Shown here piece by piece: positions 6,388-14,172 of a stretch of 14,173 bases of DNA. The notes beneath the pieces were generated by a model, which worked only from the letters and a program-made list of their open reading frames with translations, was not told the DNA's origin and searched no databases. The position numbers and the translations under genes were made by a program. Where the stretch lies: the NCBI GenBank assembly GCA_017302755.1, contig JAFLCR010000035.1, positions 1 through 14,173 of the forward strand. Reading direction: 5' to 3'. How positions within the stretch are numbered: the first letter of the stretch is position 1; each line of letters starts with the position of its first letter. This DNA comes from Alphaproteobacteria bacterium (GTDB taxonomy: Bacteria; Pseudomonadota; Alphaproteobacteria; Rickettsiales; JAFLCR01).

Positions 6388-7998
6388 ATGTTCCGCATCT
6401 CCCGCCGCGATTTTCTTTTGGCCGGGCTAGGCCTCGGCGCCTCCACAGCCCTTCCCCGCTCCGCTCTGGCGCGCAGCGCACCGCTTTCCGTCCCGGGAAA
6501 GCTGATGGGACCGGATTTCACACTAGGACACCGCCTGTGGAAGAAAAATTTTCCAGAAGCATCGGAAACAATTTTCACCAAGTTGCTTATCATAGGCGGC
6601 GGCGTGGGAGGGCTTTCGGCGGGTTGGAAGTTGCAGAAAAGCGGCTTCGACGGTTTCCTTCTCCTGGAAATGGAGAAGGAAACCGGCGGAAATTCGCGCT
6701 TTGGAACCGGAGATATTTCTCCTTATCCCTGGGGGGCGCATTACGTGCCCATTCCCAATGCGGAAACCAAAGCTGCGGCAGAGCTTCTGCAGGAGCTTGG
6801 CGTCATCACGGGAAAAAATGGAAATGGTGTGCCGATTTACAACGAGCTGCACCTATGCGCCGACCCACCGGAACGTCTCTACCGTTTCGGCCAGTGGCAG
6901 GAAGGGCTGGTGCCAAAGCTGGGAGCAAGCGAGGAAACACGCCACGCATTCGATCGGTTCTTCGGTCTTATGGATCATTACAAAAACCTGAAAGGCAACG
7001 ATGGGAAGCCCGCATTCGCCATCCCCATGGAGCTTTCCTCGCGCGATGCTTCGCTGCTGGCGCTGGACAGCATAAGTTTCGACGATTTTCTGAAGCGTGA
7101 AGGACTGGAGGATCCTGACCTCCATTGGTATGTCACCTATTGCTGCCGCGATGATTTCGCCACTCTTCCAGCGGAAACCTCGGCCTGGGCAGGCATCCAC
7201 TATTTCGCGTCTCGGCGCGGTCTAGCCGCCAATGCCGACCCCCACACCGTGCTCACCTGGCCTGAGGGCAATGGCTGGATAGCCTCCAAATTACGACAAA
7301 AGCTGGAAAAACATATCCGTCCGCGATGCCTGGTATACGACGTCCGTAAAGCTGACAGCGGAGTGGAGGCATACGCCTTCGATGCAGCACGTGAAAAAAG
7401 TCTCATCATTACTACCGAATCAGTCATCTTCGCCGTACCGCATTTCATTTGCCAACGCTTGTTCGGACTTCCCCCCGACAAAGAATTCACCTATGCGCCC
7501 TGGATGGTGGCAAACCTGACGCTTTCGCGCCTGCCCGAAGGCCGCGGCGCGGCGCTGGCCTGGGATAACGTGATTTATGACAGTCCGTTTCTCGGCTATG
7601 TCGTGGCAACACATCAGACGCCGCATCAGAAGCCGACGGAAACCATCATCAGCTATTACTGGCCTTTGCACAACACGACACGCGAAGAAGTGATGAAACG
7701 CTCCCTCGCCGACTGGCAGAAACCTGTGCTTAACGAGTTGTATCGCATACATCCGGAATTGGAAGGCAAGGTCACGCGCATGGATGTATGGCTATGGGGG
7801 CACGGCATGGTACGGCCGGTTCCCGGTTTCGTATGGGGAGAAGCGCGGCAAGAGGCTGCTCGGCCAAAACCTCCTTTCTTCTTCGCGCATTCCGATCTCA
7901 GCGGATTCTCCATTTTTGAGGAGGCGCAATATCGCGGCGTGCTCGCCGCCGAAGGCGCCATGCGCCATCTTGGCCACCGCTTCACGACATCGCTATGA
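6388..7998 (+). CDS. Tat-exported FAD-dependent oxidoreductase, amine-oxidase type
   Basis: A 536-residue flavoprotein. The N-terminus has a twin-arginine signal (SRRDFLLAGLGLGAS) ending near SALA at residue ~28, so it should be exported folded with its cofactor. The FAD-binding Rossmann start is LLIIGGGVGGLSAG (GGGVGG at 70-75), with the ribose-binding acid at E94 (LLLEMEKETGG) and a following GGNSRFG typical of the flavin amine oxidase/desaturase group. The C-terminal FAD motif is SGFSIFEEAQYRGVLAAEGA (~507-526). One base separates it from the spermidine-synthase stop, and its TGA overlaps the next start (ATGA). The substrate is unknown; the context suggests an amine or polyamine conjugate made by the upstream enzyme, to be oxidised on the periplasmic side. 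Alternatives are protoporphyrinogen- or desaturase-like chemistry. Confidence 0.85.
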   Translation: MFRISRRDFLLAGLGLGASTALPRSALARSAPLSVPGKLMGPDFTLGHRLWKKNFPEASETIFTKLLIIGGGVGGLSAGWKLQKSGFDGFLLLEMEKETGGNSRFGTGDISPYPWGAHYVPIPNAETKAAAELLQELGVITGKNGNGVPIYNELHLCADPPERLYRFGQWQEGLVPKLGASEETRHAFDRFFGLMDHYKNLKGNDGKPAFAIPMELSSRDASLLALDSISFDDFLKREGLEDPDLHWYVTYCCRDDFATLPAETSAWAGIHYFASRRGLAANADPHTVLTWPEGNGWIASKLRQKLEKHIRPRCLVYDVRKADSGVEAYAFDAAREKSLIITTESVIFAVPHFICQRLFGLPPDKEFTYAPWMVANLTLSRLPEGRGAALAWDNVIYDSPFLGYVVATHQTPHQKPTETIISYYWPLHNTTREEVMKRSLADWQKPVLNELYRIHPELEGKVTRMDVWLWGHGMVRPVPGFVWGEARQEAARPKPPFFFAHSDLSGFSIFEEAQYRGVLAAEGAMRHLGHRFTTSL

Positions 7999-9074
7999 AA
8001 GCCTGGATTCATTCTCCCGCCGTGGACGGCGTTTTCATTCTTGGCCCCAGCCTGGCCGTGACAGCCGCACTCTTTGCATTTCCCAGTCTTTTCTCGCAGC
8101 AGGAAGGCGTGCCGCCGTGGCTGTGGCTGCTGCTGATCGTCGGCGTGGATGTTACCCATGTCTACACCACGCTCTACCGCACATATTTCGATAAGGTTGA
8201 ACTTGCTGCTCATCCGCTTCGCTACCGCCTGGCGCCACTGATCGGATGGGCAGCTGGCGTGCTGCTTTACCGTGTCGATCCTCTCCTTTTCTGGAGGGTG
8301 CTGGCTTATCTCGCCGTGTTCCATTTCATGCGGCAGCAATATGGGTTTTTTATGATCTACCGCCGCGCCGACCCTCCTGCCCCCTCCTGGCAGCTTCGGC
8401 TGGACAAAGCCGTCATTTACGCGGCCACGCTTTACCCGCTTCTGTACTGGCACACACATTTGCCACGCCATTTTGACTGGTTTGTTGCCGGAGACTTCCT
8501 GGCGCTTCCCTCGTGGCTGGAGCCACCAGGAAAAATCATCTACCTGCTGCTGCTCGCCACGTATGCGGCAAAGGAAATATGGCGAGCGAAGCAGGGCGTG
8601 GCATTCAATCTGCCACGCAATCTTCTTCTGCTCGGCACGGCGGGATCGTGGTATGCGGGCATTGTGCTCTTCAATGGCGATCTTGCTTTTACGGCGGCGA
8701 ACATATTGGCGCATGGCATTCCCTACATGGCGCTGGTATGGATTCACGGGCGGAGCGCTGCGTCACATTCCCGGGAAACGCCCCGTTTCATTGATAGATT
8801 CTTCTCGCAGCGGCTCCTGCCGATTTATGTGGGCATTCCCCTGGCGCTCGCCTGGGCCGAGGAAGCGCTCTGGGACGGGATGATCTGGCGCGACCACCCG
8901 ACGCTTTTCAGATGGTTCCACGCTCTGCCGAAGCTGGCCGATCCGGCCATGCTCGCCTGGCTGGTGCCGCTGCTCGCACTGCCGCAGATCACCCATTACC
9001 TGCTCGACGGCTTTCTCTGGCGCAGGCGCGCGCCGGAGAAAGCCTCTCTTGCGCCGGTGTCCGCCGCCGCGTAA
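7995..9074 (+). CDS. Polytopic membrane protein with conserved-looking intramembrane histidines
   Basis: A 359-residue integral membrane protein with roughly eight to ten spans and a short positively charged tail (RRRAPEKA). I do not recognise a named family. Histidines sit in or beside hydrophobic segments: H55 in DVTHVYTTLYRTYFD, H110 in FHFMRQQYGF, H153/H155/H159 in YWHTHLPRHF, H240 in LAHGIPYMALVW, and H334 in QITHYLLDGFLWR. The spread of His with neighbouring Asp, Tyr and Arg is reminiscent of membrane oxygenases or desaturases that bind iron, or of haem-binding membrane proteins, but none of the canonical eight-His desaturase boxes is present. It is coupled to the Tat flavoprotein by an ATGA overlap with no separate ribosome site, which suggests the two act together, for example as a redox pair. 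The function is not assigned. Confidence 0.8.
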   Translation: MKAWIHSPAVDGVFILGPSLAVTAALFAFPSLFSQQEGVPPWLWLLLIVGVDVTHVYTTLYRTYFDKVELAAHPLRYRLAPLIGWAAGVLLYRVDPLLFWRVLAYLAVFHFMRQQYGFFMIYRRADPPAPSWQLRLDKAVIYAATLYPLLYWHTHLPRHFDWFVAGDFLALPSWLEPPGKIIYLLLLATYAAKEIWRAKQGVAFNLPRNLLLLGTAGSWYAGIVLFNGDLAFTAANILAHGIPYMALVWIHGRSAASHSRETPRFIDRFFSQRLLPIYVGIPLALAWAEEALWDGMIWRDHPTLFRWFHALPKLADPAMLAWLVPLLALPQITHYLLDGFLWRRRAPEKASLAPVSAAA

Positions 9075-9108
9075 TCTTTAACACAACTTTCAACCTTTCG
9101 GCTTAAGG

Positions 9109-9124
9109 CAGAAAGATCTTTCTG
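9109..9124. promoter_or_regulatory. Perfect 16-base palindrome just upstream of the giant gene
   Basis: CAGAAAGATCTTTCTG reads identically on both strands, ending 12 bases before the ATG at 9137 and touching the likely ribosome site GGGGAA (9124-9129). It lies in the only non-coding gap (62 bases) between the polytopic gene and the giant gene. It could be an operator for a dimeric regulator or a translational control element. A hairpin would need a small loop made from its own centre. No U-tract follows, so it is not an intrinsic terminator. Confidence 0.4.
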
Positions 9125-9136
9125 GGGAAATCAGCC

Positions 9137-12100
9137 ATGCGCCATTGGTTCCTGCTGCCGCTTCTCATCCTGCTGGCCGCGCCCGCAACCGCGCGCGACT
9201 ATTCCGCTGAAAACATTCCCGCCCCTTTACAACCCTGGTCGCGCTGGGTCATGCGCGATTACGATCCGCCGCTTTGCGCCCCCGCTTATAACGACCCAGA
9301 TTCCCGTCACTGCGAATGGCCGGCGTCCCTGGATATGAACGTAGAAGCGCGAGGCGGACACTTCACGCTCAAAGGCGCGCTCGACAGCAAGGGTTGGGTC
9401 CGTCTTCCGGGCGGTGAAGGCCAATGGCCGCAGGGCGTGACACTGAACGGCAAGCCTTATCCCGTGCTGCCGAAAGACGGAGCGCCGGCGCTCTATCTTT
9501 CCGAAGCAGCTCAGGTTGAAGTGAAGGGAAGTTTCGCATGGCAGGAGATGCCTGAAACCCTTTCGGTTCCTGAAGATGTGGCCGTGGTGTCGCTGCATAT
9601 GAACGGCACGTCCGTCACCTTTCCCCAGCGAGGCGAGCAGGGACAGATCTGGCTGAAGCGCCAGGATGCCGCGGAAGCCACGGAAGCGGACCGTCTGGAC
9701 CTGACGGTATTCCGCAAGATCGTGGATGACATTCCGCTGCAGATGGAAGTGTATGTAGAAATGGAAGTGGCCGGCAAATCCCGCGAGAGCGTGATTGGCC
9801 CGGCGGTATTGCCTGGATTCGTGCCGCTTTCCATTGAAAGCGACCTTCCAGCCCGCCTGGAAAACGGCATGCTGCGCGTCAAGCTACGTCCCGGCACGCA
9901 TCATGTAACGTTGCGCCTGCGACATCCCGAGCAAATCCAAGAGCTGATTCTTGCCGAACCGCCTGAGGGTGCCGTCTGGGTGAATGAGGAAATCTGGACG
10001 CTCGAAACCAGGCCCGCCTTGCGCGTGGTTGAAATTCAAGGCCCACAGGCGATCGATCCCAGCCAGACGCGCCTGCCTGAAGATTGGAAATCCCTGCCCG
10101 CCTATTATCTCAAAGGCGGCACAAGCTTCAAGCTGGTGGAAAAACGGCGAGGCGACGACGGCGCATCGCATGACAGCCTGAGCATGAGCCGCAGCTGGCG
10201 CCTCAATTTCGACGGCAAGGGGTTCGCCGTGCAGGACACGCTGCATGGCATCGTGCGCTCCAGCTCACGCCTCAGCATGGCCCCCGGCATTGAACCAGGG
10301 CGCGTCACCATCAACGGCGCGGGCCAGTACATCACGGCCATGGACGAGAAAGCAGCCCCGGGTGTGGAAGTCCGGCGCGGGCCCATTCGCCTCGAAGCGC
10401 AAAACCGCATTCTTTCTGACGCGCGCACTCTTAACGCCACGGGCTGGCAAACGGATGTGGAAAGCCTGAGCGGAACCCTCTACCTCCCGCCGGGATGGCG
10501 CCTGTTCGCAGCGACAGGCGCACACCGCGCCAACCCCAGCTGGATCGGCGGATGGACGCTGCTGGATTTGTTCCTGGTGCTCGTGACGGCCGTGGCTGCC
10601 TATAAGGCGCTGGGCGCCCGTGCGGGCGCCGTGTTGCTTAGCGGTCTGGCGCTCCTGCATCCCGAACTTCCGGCCTTCACGGTGTTTGTGTTGCTGCTGT
10701 TGTGCATCAAGCCGCTGCTCGGCGTGCTGCCGGAAGGATGGTTGCGCAAAACGGCAATGGTGGGCAAGCGCCTTGTCCTGTTCGCTCTGATCGTGACCGT
10801 GCTGCCCTTCGCGATTTTCCATCTGCGCGAGGCTATTTATCCGCAACTGGGCGCCACGCTTCCTGGCCTGGGCCTTGTCGGCGCCATCGGCACGGGAGCG
10901 AACGTGATGAACATGGCTGCTCCAAAACCAGCGGCGGAACCTGAAATGATGATGCAGGAAATGGATCAGTCCGCAGCCAGACCCTCTGCGGCCATGGCCC
11001 CTCCTCCCCCCCCGCCAGTGCCTGCCATGGAAGGCGCCGCCGACATGATGCGTGAGGAAAAAGCATTGACGAAAGAATACGCACGCAAGCTGAAGCGGAT
11101 GGACAGGGGAGGCATTGCATCGTCTCTCTCCCCTTCCCAGAACTACCAGTACGACCCAAGCATCAACGTGCAGACTGGCCGCGGCGTCGCCACCTGGGAC
11201 GGCAAAGCCGTCTGGCTCAACTGGGACGGGCCTGTGCGCCAAGGCCAGCAATTCACGCTCTGGCTGCTGTCACCCTCTGTGAACCTGGCGCTGGCTTTCC
11301 TGCGCGTGGGCATGATCGCGGTGATCACATTGCTGCTGGTGGGCAGGCTTCCGGAAAAGCTGCTTCCTCTTTCTTCATGGAAACGCACCGCTGCGGCGAT
11401 GCTTGCCATATTCCTTCTGCTTCCAGGTCATGCAAAGGCTGAGATCGAGGCGTATCCCTCCCAGGAGATGCTGAAAGAGCTTAAAGCCTATATTCAAACC
11501 GCCCATGAGAAGAAGCCGGAATGCCTGCCGGAATGCGCGCATATTTCCCGCCTGACGCTCTCCAACCAGGGCAAGCAGCTGACCATGACCGCGGAACTGC
11601 AGCTTGGCGAATCCGTCGCCGTGCCGTTGCCAACACCCGGCAATAGCGCCGCCTTGCTGCGCGTGGAGGCGGATGGCGCGCCAGCCGGGAAATTGAAGCG
11701 GGATGAGAACGGCCAGTTGTGGATCCATCTCGGCAAGGGCGTGCATACGGTCGTGCTGCAGATAGCATTGCCGGAAAATGAAGCCGCGCAGATCACCCTG
11801 CCCCTTGCCCCTGCTTACGCCTCCGCCGAGCTGTCGGGATGGGATGTCCAGGGCATCGCCGAGGACAACACCGTGGAAGGCAGTCTGCGCCTGGTGCGCC
11901 AGGCTACGAGTGCGGCGCCCTCCACGCCAGACGCGCCGGAACCGGTCACGCAGATTCCGGGCTTCGTGCGCGTGACGCGCAGTTTGCAGCTGGGCCTCAC
12001 CTGGACGATGCAGACGCAGGTGCAGCGTATCAGTGCAACCGGAACGGCCATCGCGCTGAATGTGCCGTTGCTGGCCGGCGAATCAGTCACCACGGCAGGC

Positions 12101-13312
12101 ATTCTGGTTAAGGACGGCGCGGCGCGTGTGCTGCTTGCGCCGGAAGCGGATACGCTTTCCTGGAGCTCGCGGCTGAGCGAAACCGACGCGCTGACATTCA
12201 CCGCTCCCGCAACCGCAGACTGGGTGGAAACCTGGCGCGTGGAAGCGCTGCCCTTGTGGCACATGCAGGCGGAAGGACTGCCCGAAACTGTGCCGCAGGA
12301 GGGCGCGCTCATTCCCGAATGGCAACCGCGGCCTGGCGAAACACTGACCTTGCGAATGGTGAAGCCCCAAGGCGTCGAAGGACCGACCAGAACGCTTGAG
12401 CGCTCCAGTTTAAATGTCTCGCTAGGCGGTGAATCCGCCCAGACCACACTGGCTCTATCCTTCCGTAGCAGCCAGGCAAGCCAGCTTGACGTATTGCTGC
12501 CGGAAACCGCCAATGTCGAGCGCGTGGAGCTGGCGAACATGGTGCTACCAGTCAAGCAGCAGGGCCGCACGGTTACCCTTCCTATCTCACCGGGAGCGCA
12601 GCATTTCTTGATCCACTGGAAAGATACGCAAGGCGTGAAACTGAATACCGCTGCGCCTGAGGTCACCGTCGGCCTTCCCGGCGTCAATGCAGAAACCCAG
12701 CTGACAATTCCGCAGGACCGGTGGATTCTGTTCGCTGGCGGCCCCATCATGGGTCCGGCGGTGCTGTTCTGGAGCTTTGTGCCATTGGTGCTGCTGCTCT
12801 CGGTCGGCGCGGCCGCCGCCAAGCTGACGCCGCTCAAAGTGCGGCACTGGTTCCTGCTGCTGATGGGCATGGTGCAGTCCGGCATCTTCGGAACGGCGAT
12901 TTTCGCCGGGCTTCTGCTTGCGCTTGGCTATCGCCAGCGCCGGGCGGAAAGCGGAACGCTGGAATCCACGGCACGATGGAGGTTCAATATCGTGCAGTGC
13001 CTGATCGCCTTCTGGGTGATCCTGGCCGTTGCCGCGCTCATTTCGGGCATCGAAAGCGGTTTGCTTGGCAAGCCGGACATGATGATCGAAGGCAACGGTT
13101 CCTACGGCCATCAGCTGCGCTGGTATCAGGATAATAGCGGCCCCACCCTGCCGCAGCCCTGGGTGTTCTCCGTACCGCTCTGGGTCTATCGCGGGGTGAT
13201 GCTTGCCTGGGCGCTGTGGCTCGCCTTTGCCGTCACTGGCTGGGCGCGCTGGTCCTGGAAGGCATTCAGCGCCGGGGGATATTGGAAAAGCAAGAAAGCC
13301 GTCGTCGCTTAG
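9137..13312 (+). CDS. Giant envelope protein with duplicated ectodomain-plus-membrane unit
   Basis: A 1391-residue protein of no family I recognise. A Sec-type signal covers residues 1-19 (MRHWFLLPLLILLAAPATA). Then come: a beta-rich ectodomain (~20-470); about four membrane spans (~471-565); a linker with a Pro run (PPPPPPVP, ~621); a short ordered stretch NYQYDPSINVQ...WLNWDGPV; a span at ~708-736; a second signal-like hydrophobic stretch ending GHAKA (~755-767); a second beta-rich ectodomain (~769-1195); and about four spans to the C-terminus. The two halves align in order (see the two repeat entries), so the gene arose by internal duplication. Each ectodomain begins with a Cys pair. The start is supported by GGGGAA seven bases upstream and the signal peptide. 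It is last in the operon and probably a periplasm-facing structural or sensory partner of the upstream enzymes; this is inference. Confidence 0.82.
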   Translation: MRHWFLLPLLILLAAPATARDYSAENIPAPLQPWSRWVMRDYDPPLCAPAYNDPDSRHCEWPASLDMNVEARGGHFTLKGALDSKGWVRLPGGEGQWPQGVTLNGKPYPVLPKDGAPALYLSEAAQVEVKGSFAWQEMPETLSVPEDVAVVSLHMNGTSVTFPQRGEQGQIWLKRQDAAEATEADRLDLTVFRKIVDDIPLQMEVYVEMEVAGKSRESVIGPAVLPGFVPLSIESDLPARLENGMLRVKLRPGTHHVTLRLRHPEQIQELILAEPPEGAVWVNEEIWTLETRPALRVVEIQGPQAIDPSQTRLPEDWKSLPAYYLKGGTSFKLVEKRRGDDGASHDSLSMSRSWRLNFDGKGFAVQDTLHGIVRSSSRLSMAPGIEPGRVTINGAGQYITAMDEKAAPGVEVRRGPIRLEAQNRILSDARTLNATGWQTDVESLSGTLYLPPGWRLFAATGAHRANPSWIGGWTLLDLFLVLVTAVAAYKALGARAGAVLLSGLALLHPELPAFTVFVLLLLCIKPLLGVLPEGWLRKTAMVGKRLVLFALIVTVLPFAIFHLREAIYPQLGATLPGLGLVGAIGTGANVMNMAAPKPAAEPEMMMQEMDQSAARPSAAMAPPPPPPVPAMEGAADMMREEKALTKEYARKLKRMDRGGIASSLSPSQNYQYDPSINVQTGRGVATWDGKAVWLNWDGPVRQGQQFTLWLLSPSVNLALAFLRVGMIAVITLLLVGRLPEKLLPLSSWKRTAAAMLAIFLLLPGHAKAEIEAYPSQEMLKELKAYIQTAHEKKPECLPECAHISRLTLSNQGKQLTMTAELQLGESVAVPLPTPGNSAALLRVEADGAPAGKLKRDENGQLWIHLGKGVHTVVLQIALPENEAAQITLPLAPAYASAELSGWDVQGIAEDNTVEGSLRLVRQATSAAPSTPDAPEPVTQIPGFVRVTRSLQLGLTWTMQTQVQRISATGTAIALNVPLLAGESVTTAGILVKDGAARVLLAPEADTLSWSSRLSETDALTFTAPATADWVETWRVEALPLWHMQAEGLPETVPQEGALIPEWQPRPGETLTLRMVKPQGVEGPTRTLERSSLNVSLGGESAQTTLALSFRSSQASQLDVLLPETANVERVELANMVLPVKQQGRTVTLPISPGAQHFLIHWKDTQGVKLNTAAPEVTVGLPGVNAETQLTIPQDRWILFAGGPIMGPAVLFWSFVPLVLLLSVGAAAAKLTPLKVRHWFLLLMGMVQSGIFGTAIFAGLLLALGYRQRRAESGTLESTARWRFNIVQCLIAFWVILAVAALISGIESGLLGKPDMMIEGNGSYGHQLRWYQDNSGPTLPQPWVFSVPLWVYRGVMLAWALWLAFAVTGWARWSWKAFSAGGYWKSKKAVVA
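9194..11350 (+). repeat. First copy of the duplicated unit in the giant protein
   Basis: Protein-level repeat, residues ~20-738. Landmarks are a Cys pair (LCAPAYN...HCEWP) followed by a beta sandwich; VNEEIWTLETRPALRV; LSGTLYLPPGWRLFAATG just before the first span; spans with VTAVAAYKALGARAG; and a terminal VWLNWDGPVRQGQQFTLWLL leading into one more span. It contains an additional Pro-rich linker that the second copy lacks. Confidence 0.7.
11441..13261 (+). repeat. Second copy of the duplicated unit in the giant protein
   Basis: Protein-level repeat, residues ~769-1375, in the same order as the first copy: a Cys pair (PECLPECAH); WVETWRVEALPLWHM; NAETQLTIPQDRWILFAGG before the first span; spans with SVGAAAAKLTPLKVRHW; and a terminal LRWYQDNSGPTLPQPWVFSV leading into a final span. 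Judged by eye from motif order; similarity is low but runs along the whole length. Confidence 0.7.
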
Positions 13313-14172
13313 ATACGCGGAAAAATGCCTAGATATTCCGGCACGTGGACGGCATAATTCGCCGCCGAAACGGGGATGAATGCCGCTTCTTCCGCTTTTA
13401 TCGGGCGAAACAGCGCCGCCGGATTGCCCGCCCAGATCTCTCCGGTGCTGACTTCCGTGTTCTCGGGCAGCACCGCTCCCGCCGCCACCCAGCCGCCACG
13501 GCGCACGACCACGCCTTTGGGCAATACCGCGCCCATGCCGATGAAGGCGTCGTCCTCCACGATGCAGCCTTCGAGCACCGCGCGGTGACCGATGGTGACG
13601 CCGGCGCCGATGCGGCAGGGATATTGCTCCAGTCCACGCACCACGGTGCCATCCTGCACATTGGTGCGTGCGCCAATGCTGATAGGAGCTAGCATGGCAT
13701 CGAGCACGCAGGCGAACCAGACGCCGACCTCCTCGGCGATGGCTATCGGCCCGGCAAGCACGGCGTTGGGCGCAACAAAGGCTTTTTCGGAGATGATCGT
13801 CTTATTGTCGCGCGTGACGGGAGCCGGAAGCTTGGAAACGGATTCCTTCACGCGGTCGCGTATCTCTTCGCCCGCGCGCAGCGCTGCTTCTACATCCATG
13901 TCTTTTTTGCGGGCAGGATTGCCGCCCCAGACTTCGCCATCCGGAATCTTCTTTCCTGGCGGCAGCACGGAGCCGGAAAGCAATAGAGAATCTTTGCCCA
14001 GAACAGCGTCATCCATGACGACCACCCCGTCGCCAATCACCGCCCCCGCCCCGATGTTGCAGGCATGGATAATGGCATGGCTGCCGATGACGACGCCGTC
14101 GCCAATCTGCGTGTTGTGCCCACCGCGGGTCACATGCACCACCGTATCCGGCCCCAAGGTAACACCCTCGCC
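13309..14172 (-). CDS. Two-domain gamma-carbonic-anhydrase-like hexapeptide-repeat protein, 5' end outside window
   Basis: The left-handed beta-helix frame remains open to the window edge (GEGVTLGPDTVV precedes the TTG at 14157), so the start is outside; 287 residues are visible. The protein has two gamma-CA-type domains joined by a helix-rich segment (VEAALRAGEEIRDRVKESV). Domain 1 keeps the three zinc histidines expected from Methanosarcina Cam: TVVHVTRGG, then IGSHAIIHAC. Domain 2 has TVVRGLEQ and IGHRAVLEGC, so two of the three are replaced by Arg and Glu. Both domains end in a matching block: SGSVLPPGKKIPDGEVWGGN in the first and AGAVLPENTEVSTGEIWAGN in the second. Roles could be CO2 hydration, or binding of another small molecule, with the second domain structural. 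It converges on the giant gene and overlaps it by four bases, and is not part of that operon. Confidence 0.88.
   Translation of the reverse strand, partial: GEGVTLGPDTVVHVTRGGHNTQIGDGVVIGSHAIIHACNIGAGAVIGDGVVVMDDAVLGKDSLLLSGSVLPPGKKIPDGEVWGGNPARKKDMDVEAALRAGEEIRDRVKESVSKLPAPVTRDNKTIISEKAFVAPNAVLAGPIAIAEEVGVWFACVLDAMLAPISIGARTNVQDGTVVRGLEQYPCRIGAGVTIGHRAVLEGCIVEDDAFIGMGAVLPKGVVVRRGGWVAAGAVLPENTEVSTGEIWAGNPAALFRPIKAEEAAFIPVSAANYAVHVPEYLGIFPRI

Noticed and set aside
7656..8747. Antisense open frame of 363 codons
   Set aside because: Spans the junction of two well-supported plus-strand genes and shows no domain or ribosome site.
10265..11251. Antisense open frame of 328 codons inside the giant gene
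   Set aside because: Low-complexity His/Arg/Gln-rich shadow; the plus frame is continuous with signal peptide, spans and duplicated motifs.
11815..12885. Antisense open frame of 356 codons inside the giant gene
   Set aside because: Ser/Thr-rich shadow of the second ectodomain, without recognisable features.
14155..14157. TTG as the start of the gamma-CA gene
   Set aside because: In-frame beta-helix sequence (GEGVTLGP) continues to the window edge, so the true start is outside.
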